6,372 nucleotides of DNA from Clostridiales bacterium. GTDB lineage: Bacteria; Bacillota; Clostridia; Lachnospirales; Lachnospiraceae. The notes under the pieces are model-generated. The model was given only the letters and a program-made list of their open reading frames with translations, was not told the DNA's origin and searched no databases. The stretch covers positions 1 to 6,372 of the forward strand of contig DYCJ01000100.1 of assembly GCA_019418195.1 (NCBI GenBank), written 5' to 3'. Shown here piece after piece: positions 1 through 5,573 of this stretch. The translations under genes and the position numbers were made by a program. The stretch's first letter is position 1. Each line of letters opens with the position of its first letter.

Positions 1-777
1 GTACTTAAGAATGACGCTGGCGGGATCGGACTTTTCAGAAGTGAGTTCCTCTATCTTGAGAATACAGATTTCCCGACAGAAGAGCAGCAGTTCTCAGTAT
101 ACAAACAGGTGGCGGAGAGCATGGCCGGAAAGAAAGTCATCATCCGTACACTTGATATAGGCGCAGACAAACAGGTTGATTATTTCGGGCTGGATAAAGA
201 AGATAATCCGGCGCTCGGCTACCGTGCGATCCGCATTTGTCTTACGAGGCCTGAGATTTTCAAGACACAGCTGCGCGCGCTTTACCGTGCAGCCATGTTT
301 GGCAATATTTCCATTATGTTCCCGATGATCATTTCCGTGAATGAAGTGCTCAGGATCAAGGAAATCATCGCAGAAGTGAAGGAAGAGCTGAAGAACGAGG
401 GTATTCCTTATAAAGAAGATGTGGAACTCGGCATTATGATCGAGACGCCTGCATCTGTCATGGTCAGCCGCGAGCTTGCAAAAGAAGTGGATTTCTTCAG
501 TGTAGGCACAAATGATCTCACTCAGTATACGCTGGCTATTGACCGTCAGAACTCTAAACTGGATGAATTCTATGACCCGCATCATCCGGCTGTCCTTGCG
601 ATGATAAAGATGGCAGCTGAGAATGCACACGCAGAGGGTGCATGGATCGGTATCTGCGGTGAACTGGGAGCTGATCTCGAGCTTACAGAAGAGTTCCTCA
701 AGATGGGACTGGACGAGCTCTCTGTATCACCGTCTATGGTACTTCCTCTGAGGAAACGGATCAGGGAATGCGACTAA
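1..777 (+). CDS. ptsI: Phosphoenolpyruvate-protein phosphotransferase (PTS enzyme I), C-terminal part
   Basis: Partial gene: the frame is open from the left edge and ends at TAA 775-777, giving 258 codons. Enzyme I is the cytosolic first step of the sugar phosphotransferase system; it takes phosphate from PEP and passes it to HPr. What is seen is the PEP-binding TIM-barrel domain. GIGLFRSEF (window residues 8-16) carries the PEP-contacting Arg, TLDIGADK is at 50-57, and NPALGYRAIRI at 69-79 carries the second Arg. IETPAS (147-152) and GTNDLTQY (169-176) supply the Mg-binding Glu and Asp, and GICGEL (217-222) holds the catalytic Cys. The phosphohistidine domain and HPr-binding domain lie outside the window. 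The protein ends about 15 residues after the SVSPS segment, roughly 30 residues earlier than E. coli enzyme I. The end is clean and a terminator follows, so I take this as a lineage feature, not damage. A PtsP-type paralogue cannot be excluded without the N-terminus. Confidence 0.95.
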   Translation, partial: VLKNDAGGIGLFRSEFLYLENTDFPTEEQQFSVYKQVAESMAGKKVIIRTLDIGADKQVDYFGLDKEDNPALGYRAIRICLTRPEIFKTQLRALYRAAMFGNISIMFPMIISVNEVLRIKEIIAEVKEELKNEGIPYKEDVELGIMIETPASVMVSRELAKEVDFFSVGTNDLTQYTLAIDRQNSKLDEFYDPHHPAVLAMIKMAAENAHAEGAWIGICGELGADLELTEEFLKMGLDELSVSPSMVLPLRKRIRECD

Positions 778-835
778 ACTCCGATGGGAGTATCTGAAAT
801 TTTTACAGATCACATATGGTATTGTTTATATCAGG

Positions 836-887
836 ACGTCCCGGAAAACCCGAAAAGGTTTTCCGGGACGTTTGCTTGTATTTTTTG
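836..887 (+). terminator. Intrinsic terminator after enzyme I
   Basis: A perfect 15-bp stem (836-850 pairing with 857-871, GTCCCGGAAAACC core) has a six-base loop, CGAAAA. It is followed by a T-rich stretch through 887, interrupted early by GC and ending in TTTTTT. It lies 58 bases after the enzyme I stop and isolates that gene from the promoter downstream. Confidence 0.9.
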
Positions 888-906
888 TATTAATTCCGGG
901 TTATAC

Positions 907-935
907 TTGTAATATTCGAACATACGTGCTATTAT
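907..935 (+). promoter_or_regulatory. Sigma-A-type promoter of the repair operon
   Basis: The -35 hexamer TTGTAA (907-912, 4 of 6 matches) and the -10 hexamer TATTAT (930-935, 5 of 6) are separated by exactly 17 bases. Transcription would start near 942, about 33 bases before the radical-SAM start codon. One LexA-type box fills most of the spacer and a second sits just after the start point, which supports this as the regulated promoter. Confidence 0.7.
917..930 (+). promoter_or_regulatory. LexA-type SOS box 1 (spacer position)
   Basis: CGAACATACGTGCT matches the Bacillota LexA/DinR consensus CGAACRNRYGTTCG at 12 of 14 positions; the two mismatches are in the right half-site. It lies between the -35 and -10 hexamers, so a bound repressor would block RNA polymerase. 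The left half extends into TATTCGAACAT (913-923), the exact reverse complement of 952-962 in box 2. Confidence 0.65.
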
Positions 936-944
936 ATATAAAAA

Positions 945-958
945 AGAACGCATGTTCG
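945..958 (+). promoter_or_regulatory. LexA-type SOS box 2 (near transcription start)
   Basis: AGAACGCATGTTCG matches CGAACRNRYGTTCG at 13 of 14 positions, with a perfect GAAC-N4-GTTC core at 946-957. It covers about +4 to +17 of the predicted transcript and its centre is 28 bp from that of box 1. A strong and a weaker site together suggest tight repression with induction on DNA damage. The identity of the regulator as LexA is inferred from the consensus and the DNA-repair content of the operon. Confidence 0.8.
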
Positions 959-974
959 AATAGCGGAGGCCGAT

Positions 975-2294
975 ATGCCGGATACGATACAGAAGGAAAT
1001 GACATTAAATGAGAAACTTAATATATTGTCTGATGCGGCAAAATATGATGTCTCCTGCAGTTCCAGCGGTGTTGAGAGAAAAGGGGACGGTACAGGAACG
1101 GGCAACTGCAGTAAAGCCGGGATATGCCACAGTTTTTCTGCGGACGGACGATGCATTTCTCTGTTAAAGATCCTGTTTACCAATGAATGTATCTATGACT
1201 GCAAATATTGCATCAACCGCTCTTCAAATGATGTCAGAAGAGCTTCTTTTACACCGGATGAAATATGTACACTTACGATGGAATTTTACAGGAGAAATTA
1301 TATCGAGGGGCTGTTTTTGAGCTCCGGCATTTTGAAAAGCCCTAATTATACGATGGAACTGATCTATGCGGTGTTGTACCGCTTGAGACATGTTTATAAT
1401 TTCCAGGGGTATATCCATGTGAAGGCGATTCCGGGAGCAGATCCCGCTCTGATCAGTATGACAGGATATCTTGCGGACAGGATGAGTGTAAATGTAGAAC
1501 TGCCGACAGCCGAGGGCCTGAAACTGCTGGCACCGCACAAATCGAGGAAAAATATACTGACACCCATGCGCCTTGTCCAGAACCAGATGGAAGAGAATAA
1601 ACAGGAGATCACGCTCTATAGGAATGCTCCCAGATTTGTTCCCGCAGGGCAGAGCACCCAGATGATCATTGGAGCGACTCCCGAGAGTGATTATCAGATT
1701 CTGAATGTTGCAGAGGCATTGTATAAGAAATTCGATCTGAAACGTGTATTTTATTCAGCATTTGTTCCCGTCAACAAGGATCAGGCGCTTCCGGCGCTCA
1801 TTGACAATAAGCCGCCGCTTCTAAGGGAACATCGGCTGTATCAGGCAGACTGGCTGCTTCGTTACTATCATTTTGAAGCCCGTGAACTTCTTGATGAGGA
1901 AAATCCGAATTTCAATATCCTGCTGGATCCGAAATGCTGCTGGGCCCTGAGGCATCTGGATATCTTTCCGGTAGAGATCAATCAGGCTGATTACAGAGTG
2001 CTGCTCCGTGTACCGGGAATCGGTTACAAATCCGCAGGCAGGATTGTGAAGGCAAGGAGGATGGGGAATCTCAGTTTCGATGATCTCAAGAAAATGGGAG
2101 TGGTGCTCAAGCGGGCGCTGTATTTTATTACCTGCTCAGGAAAAACGATGTATCCGATACGGATTGACGAGGATTATATTACACGGAATCTGTTGAATAC
2201 AAAAGAAAGACTTCCGGAGGGCGCTGACGGTATGACATTTCGTCAGCTGTCCCTGTTTGATGATGTGAACTTTAGCGGGGTGAACGGATTATGA
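975..2294 (+). CDS. Radical-SAM putative DNA modification/repair protein
   Basis: The 439-residue protein starts at ATG 975, with GGAGG (965-969) five bases upstream. It resembles the family annotated as putative DNA modification/repair radical SAM protein (TIGR03916), usually encoded beside a DUF4130 protein; the reaction is, to my knowledge, not established. The Fe-S/SAM motif is C72-x3-C76-x2-C79, within TNECIYDCKYCINR. Before it come Cys28 (in VSCSSSG), Cys45, Cys51 and Cys60, which might bind a second cluster or metal. The barrel follows, with LFLSSGI at 113-119. Residues 319-335 include a Cys-Cys pair, and a helix-hairpin-helix DNA-binding motif (LRVPGIGYKSAGRIV, 344-358) follows. The tail holds QLSLF (424-428), which matches the bacterial beta-clamp binding consensus. 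The soluble protein has no signal peptide or membrane segment. It is the first gene of the LexA-type operon, and its TGA stop overlaps the next start. The family call is confident; a role in repair is inferred. Confidence 0.93.
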   Translation: MPDTIQKEMTLNEKLNILSDAAKYDVSCSSSGVERKGDGTGTGNCSKAGICHSFSADGRCISLLKILFTNECIYDCKYCINRSSNDVRRASFTPDEICTLTMEFYRRNYIEGLFLSSGILKSPNYTMELIYAVLYRLRHVYNFQGYIHVKAIPGADPALISMTGYLADRMSVNVELPTAEGLKLLAPHKSRKNILTPMRLVQNQMEENKQEITLYRNAPRFVPAGQSTQMIIGATPESDYQILNVAEALYKKFDLKRVFYSAFVPVNKDQALPALIDNKPPLLREHRLYQADWLLRYYHFEARELLDEENPNFNILLDPKCCWALRHLDIFPVEINQADYRVLLRVPGIGYKSAGRIVKARRMGNLSFDDLKKMGVVLKRALYFITCSGKTMYPIRIDEDYITRNLLNTKERLPEGADGMTFRQLSLFDDVNFSGVNGL

Positions 2295-3082
2295 GAGAAA
2301 TCTATATATGTACTGATACGATCACCGGTCTCTGTTCGGCACTTCACGATGCATGGCTTGAGAACAGGAACGGTGATGCAGGCATCGTGCTGCGGGGAAG
2401 GATACAGCAGCAGCTTTTCTGCCAGTATAAGACTGTGGAAGAGACGGAGGAAAAGTCTCAGCGCCTGCAGCGCATGGTAAAGCGTTACCTCGGATATAAC
2501 GCTTACGGGGATATCTATTATGCGCTTCTGTCAGAAGATCAGGAAAAGGGAACAGAAGTATTCCGTGTCATGCAGGAAGCAAGAAATATTCCGGACAGCC
2601 GAAAGATCATGGATCACCTGGGGAATCCTGATGTGTCGAAAGTGTTTGCCATGAGCCGCAGTGTATCCAATGAGGCCCATATGTATGAGGAATTCATCCG
2701 TTTCCGGGAACTGAGAAATGGACTCCTGATTTCGGAAATTACTCCCAAATCACAGGTACTCACCTGCATCGGAGATCACTTCGCAGACAGGTTTCCCCTT
2801 GAAAACTGGGTGATATATGACAAGACTCATGAAGTTTTTCTTATCCATCGGAAACAGGAAAGATGGGGGCTTGTCCGGGGTGTAACACTTGATCCGGATG
2901 CCGTGTCCAAGGTATCTGACGGGGAAAAGGATTACGCGTCCCTGTGGAAAGAGTTCTTTGAAGCTGTATCGATCAGAGAACGTGAAAATCCAAAATGTCA
3001 GCGAAATCATCTGCCGCTTCGTTTTCGCGGGGATATGACGGAGTTCTCGGGTGATGGTCCGCCTGAGCCGTTCGTCTCCTGA
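2291..3082 (+). CDS. DUF4130-type DNA metabolism protein, partner of the radical-SAM enzyme
   Basis: The 263-residue protein starts at ATG 2291, whose ATGA overlaps the upstream stop. The two genes are therefore probably translationally coupled, with a weak site GCGGGG at 2275-2280. It resembles the TIGR03915/DUF4130 family (probable DNA metabolism protein). The N-terminal third has the expected start (YICTDTITGL). The DUF4130 region runs from about residue 85 to 252 and has SRSVSNEAHMYEEFIRF (122-138), HFADRFPLENWVIYD (163-177), and a distal segment SIREREN..CQRNHLP.RF (227-245). In many proteobacteria this domain is fused to a uracil-DNA-glycosylase-like domain; no such domain is present here. 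The last ten or so residues are Gly/Pro-rich and look disordered. No catalytic residues can be assigned. Near-invariant pairing with the radical-SAM gene suggests a shared complex or sequential reactions on DNA. Confidence 0.9.
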   Translation: MREIYICTDTITGLCSALHDAWLENRNGDAGIVLRGRIQQQLFCQYKTVEETEEKSQRLQRMVKRYLGYNAYGDIYYALLSEDQEKGTEVFRVMQEARNIPDSRKIMDHLGNPDVSKVFAMSRSVSNEAHMYEEFIRFRELRNGLLISEITPKSQVLTCIGDHFADRFPLENWVIYDKTHEVFLIHRKQERWGLVRGVTLDPDAVSKVSDGEKDYASLWKEFFEAVSIRERENPKCQRNHLPLRFRGDMTEFSGDGPPEPFVS

Positions 3083-3090
3083 TATCAGAT

Positions 3091-3126
3091 GTAACAGTTC
3101 GGCCCGTGCCATAGCTGAACTCTTAC
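3091..3126 (+). other. Imperfect intergenic hairpin after the DUF4130 gene
   Basis: GTAACAGTTCGGC (3091-3103) pairs with 3114-3126 over 13 positions with one mismatch and one G-T wobble, around a ten-base loop. No T-run follows on either strand, so a standard intrinsic terminator is not supported. It could attenuate read-through or protect the 3' end of the upstream message. Confidence 0.4.
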
Positions 3127-3134
3127 GAAAAATG

Positions 3135-3163
3135 TTGTATTAATCCGAAAATGAGATTATGAT
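3135..3163 (+). promoter_or_regulatory. Possible second promoter, for the nuclease-helicase
   Basis: TTGTAT (3135-3140) and TATGAT (3158-3163, 5 of 6 to consensus) are spaced by 17 bases. They lie in the only sizeable gap inside the gene group, about 65 bases before the GTG start. The -35 is weak (3 of 6). No GAAC-N4-GTTC box is present here, so any transcript from it would not be directly under the same operator. Confidence 0.4.
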
Positions 3164-3227
3164 AGATACATCATCGCATCTGCATGCAGGATGAAATACA
3201 TGCCATGAAAGAGGCGACAGTGTAGAA

Positions 3228-3773
3228 GTGGAAATAGAAGAAAAGGTCATCCGTGTCTCTGTGAGAAATCTTGTTGAATTCATACTGAGAGGCGGAGATA
3301 TCGACAACAGGACTTCCGGCAGTATGGAGAAAGAGGCGATGCTGATGGGTGGCCGTCTGCACCGGAAGATCCAGAGGAGTATGGGATCGGACTATCATGC
3401 GGAAGTCACTATGAAAACAGTGATCCCGTGTGACGGATTCAGCTTACAGGTGGAAGGGCGCGCAGACGGCATTATCTTACGCGGAGAAGACGAAAAAAAA
3501 GAAGTAGTCATTGACGAGATCAAAGGTGTGCTCCGTGAGCTGGAACATATAACAGAGCCGGTGAAAGTACACCTGGCACAGGCGAAATGTTACGCGCACA
3601 TTTATGCTTCGCAGAACGGGCTGGAACAGATTAAAGTTCAGATGACTTACTGCCATCTTGATACGGAAGAAATAAAAAGATTTATTGTAGAATATAAGGC
3701 AGAAGAACTGAAAGAATGGTTCGAAGATCTGATCGGTCAGTATGAAAAATGGGCGAGATTCCAGATTGAATGA
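3228..3773 (+). CDS. PD-(D/E)XK (Cas4/RecB-type) nuclease domain, N-terminal part of a split nuclease-helicase
   Basis: This frame gives 181 residues from GTG 3228. GTG is the only normal start in frame after the upstream stop at 3192, and it places the conserved-looking RVSVRNLVEFILRGGDID (9-26) at the N-terminus. The ribosome site is poor: GAGG 3211-3214 is 13 bases away. RecB/Cas4-family nuclease motifs appear in order: GxxxH (41-45), GRADG (77-81) with the metal-binding Asp80, DEIKG (96-100) with Glu97 and Lys99, and QAKCY (118-122) matching QxxxY. A metal-dependent DNA nuclease is therefore expected. There is no Cas4-type terminal cysteine cluster. The frame stops at TGA 3771-3773, and the helicase continues in the same frame immediately after. 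Related clostridial proteins, as I recall them, carry both parts in one chain of about 780 residues; the full frame here would be 781 codons including the TGA. Alternatively this half is made alone as a free nuclease. Confidence 0.85.
   Translation: MEIEEKVIRVSVRNLVEFILRGGDIDNRTSGSMEKEAMLMGGRLHRKIQRSMGSDYHAEVTMKTVIPCDGFSLQVEGRADGIILRGEDEKKEVVIDEIKGVLRELEHITEPVKVHLAQAKCYAHIYASQNGLEQIKVQMTYCHLDTEEIKRFIVEYKAEELKEWFEDLIGQYEKWARFQIE
3771..3773 (+). other. In-frame TGA interrupting the nuclease-helicase gene
   Basis: The codons run GAA TGA AAT GCT and the frame is open on both sides (3228-3770 and 3774-5570), so a substitution rather than an indel explains the stop. TGA is used as a genuine stop by the radical-SAM, DUF4130 and LysR genes here, so genome-wide reassignment is unlikely. 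A small hairpin (TGCTT 3776-3780 with AAGCA 3786-3790) follows, too small to resemble a bacterial SECIS element. Options are a nonsense mutation, a sequencing error, or read-through. Confidence 0.85.
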
Positions 3774-5573
3774 AATGCTTCTATAAAGCAGACGGAGTTC
3801 CCATTTGACTATCGGCCGGGGCAGCGTGATGTTGCGGCTGCAGTCTACCGGACGATACTGAGGAGAAAGAAACTGTTTATCCAGGCCCCCACCGGCGTAG
3901 GGAAGACGATCTCTACGGTGTTTCCGGCTGTAAAAGCAGTCGGAGAAGGTCTGGGAAATAAAATTTTCTATCTTACAGCGAAAACGATCACCAGAACGGT
4001 TGCAGAGAATGCGTTCCGCACGATGAAAGAACAGGGGCTGTGTATGAAGGTGATCACTCTCACAGCAAAAGAAAAAATCTGTTTCTGCGGGGAAGCGGTC
4101 TGTAATCCTGAGGCGTGCCCGTATGCAAAGGGGCATTTTGACCGGGTAAATGATGCAGTCTATGATATGCTGATGAGTGGTGGAGATATCGACCGTGCGG
4201 CAATCGAGAGGCAGGCTGAGAAGTTCAAAGTCTGTCCTTTTGAACTTTCTCTCGATATTTCCACATGGGTCGATGCTGTGATCTGCGATTATAATTACGT
4301 ATTCGACCCGAATGCGCATCTGAAACGTTTTTTCTCAGACGGAAGCGATGGAAACTATATCTTTCTGATCGATGAGGCGCATAATCTGGTGGAACGCGGA
4401 AGAGAAATGTACAGTGCAGCATTGTACAAAGAGGATTTTCTGGATTTAAGAAAACAGGTGAAGCATCTGGACGGGAAGCTTGCGCGCCGCCTCGGGGAAG
4501 TTAACAAACTTTTTCTGGAGCTGAAGCGTGAGTGTGAGGGTTATCAGATCCTTAACAGTGTCTCCCATATTGCGCTGAAGCTGATGAGCCTCCTGACAGA
4601 GATGGAACGTTCCCTGGAAGAACCTTCTGATGATGTAACGCACGAAAGTGTACTCTCATTGTATTTTCAGGTGAGATCCTTTGTAAGTATTCATGATGGT
4701 CTCGATGAAAATTATGTGATCTACAGTGAATTTGAGGAAAACGGAAGATTCAAGATCAAACTTTTCTGCGTAAATCCTGCGGAAAATCTGCAGAAATATC
4801 TGGATTACGGAAGCGGCACTGTGTTTTTTTCAGCAACACTTCTTCCGATACATTATTATAAAAACCTGCTGTCAGTGGAAAAAGACGATTATGCTATCTA
4901 TGCGCAGTCTCCTTTCCCGAAAGAAAATATGCTGCTTCTGCAGGCCGGGGATGTGAGTACACGGTATACAATGAGAGGGCGGGACATGTATGGCAGATAT
5001 GCCGTATATATCGGGAGAACAGCCCGGTGTAAAAAAGGAAATTATATAGCTTTTTTCCCGTCTTACAAATTTATGCAGGAGGTATACGAACAGTTTGTCC
5101 GCAGTGAAGAAGGGATTGATGTGATCCTGCAATCTCAGAATATGGGAGAACATGAAAGAGAAGACTTTCTCAAAGAATTTGAACGTGACAGAGAGAACAG
5201 TCTTGTCGGGTTCTGCGTGATGGGCGGAGTGTTCTCGGAGGGGATCGACCTGACGGCGGACCGGCTGATCGGCGCGATCATTGTGGGGACAGGCCTCCCA
5301 CAGGTATGCAATGACAGGGAAATCCTTAAAGGATATTTTGATTCGCGGGGAATGCGTGGGTTTGACTATGCGTATCTCTATCCCGGAATCAATAAAGTAC
5401 TGCAGTCTGCCGGACGTGTGATCCGTACAGAGACGGACCGGGGGGTCATACTGCTGCTTGATGAGCGGTTTTCCCAACGACAGTACAGAGACAGCTTCCC
5501 GCGGGAATGGGAAAGCTGTCAGGTCTGCAGCGCTGCTACATTAGAAGATCATATAGATTCATTTTGGAAATAA
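3774..5573 (+). CDS. XPD/DinG-like Fe-S DNA helicase, C-terminal part of the split nuclease-helicase
   Basis: This stretch gives 599 codons in the same frame as the nuclease half, ending at TAA 5571-5573. A superfamily 2 ATP-dependent helicase is expected to unwind DNA at damage. Motifs (numbered from GTG 3228) are a Q-motif-like FPFDYRPGQRD (190-200), Walker A APTGVGKT (220-227), and four Fe-S-type cysteines at 285, 292, 297 and 336, plus an extra Cys287. Then come DEAH (382-385), FFSATLLP (533-540), IAFFPSY (607-613), GGVFSEGIDL (666-675) and motif VI QSAGRVIRTETDRG (726-739). All motifs look intact, so decay, if any, is recent. I list the feature from the codon after the internal TGA because no ATG, GTG or TTG occurs in frame until GTG 3918, which lies beyond Walker A and cannot give an active enzyme. 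A CTG at 3873, seven bases after AGGAG (3861-3865), is the only odd candidate for a separate start. The gene is best read as one interrupted gene, 3228-5573. Confidence 0.88.
   Translation, partial: NASIKQTEFPFDYRPGQRDVAAAVYRTILRRKKLFIQAPTGVGKTISTVFPAVKAVGEGLGNKIFYLTAKTITRTVAENAFRTMKEQGLCMKVITLTAKEKICFCGEAVCNPEACPYAKGHFDRVNDAVYDMLMSGGDIDRAAIERQAEKFKVCPFELSLDISTWVDAVICDYNYVFDPNAHLKRFFSDGSDGNYIFLIDEAHNLVERGREMYSAALYKEDFLDLRKQVKHLDGKLARRLGEVNKLFLELKRECEGYQILNSVSHIALKLMSLLTEMERSLEEPSDDVTHESVLSLYFQVRSFVSIHDGLDENYVIYSEFEENGRFKIKLFCVNPAENLQKYLDYGSGTVFFSATLLPIHYYKNLLSVEKDDYAIYAQSPFPKENMLLLQAGDVSTRYTMRGRDMYGRYAVYIGRTARCKKGNYIAFFPSYKFMQEVYEQFVRSEEGIDVILQSQNMGEHEREDFLKEFERDRENSLVGFCVMGGVFSEGIDLTADRLIGAIIVGTGLPQVCNDREILKGYFDSRGMRGFDYAYLYPGINKVLQSAGRVIRTETDRGVILLLDERFSQRQYRDSFPREWESCQVCSAATLEDHIDSFWK
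5490..5520 (+). other. Hairpin near the 3' end of the helicase gene
   Basis: GACAGCTTCCC (5490-5500) pairs with 5509-5520 over 11 bp with a single bulged A; the inner part is also a 12-bp palindrome, TTCCCGCGGGAA (5496-5507). It is inside the helicase frame and downstream of the LysR stop on the opposite strand. No T-run follows in either direction, so a terminator role is speculative. Confidence 0.35.

Noticed and set aside
94..630. 178-codon open frame on the minus strand inside enzyme I
   Set aside because: Antisense to the conserved PEP-binding domain; no supporting signal.
3205..3225. Six-codon leader peptide ATG...TAG just before the GTG start
   Set aside because: No convincing ribosome site and no attenuation structure; the length is expected by chance.
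3783..3785. ATA codon as a start for the helicase half
   Set aside because: ATA is an exceptional start and no Shine-Dalgarno sequence precedes it.
3771..3790. Selenocysteine insertion at the TGA
   Set aside because: The downstream hairpin has only five base pairs, no known selenoprotein motif surrounds the codon, and it falls in a linker between domains.
3477..4319. 280-codon open frame on the minus strand
   Set aside because: It lies wholly antisense to conserved nuclease and helicase motifs, has no recognisable domain, and its composition (many Arg, His, Cys, Phe) is typical of a shadow frame.
4872..5477. 201-codon open frame on the minus strand
   Set aside because: Antisense to helicase motifs III to VI; no domain or ribosome site recognised.
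3918..5573. Helicase starting at GTG 3918 as a separate complete gene
   Set aside because: This start falls after Walker A (3885-3908), so the product would lack the ATP-binding site.
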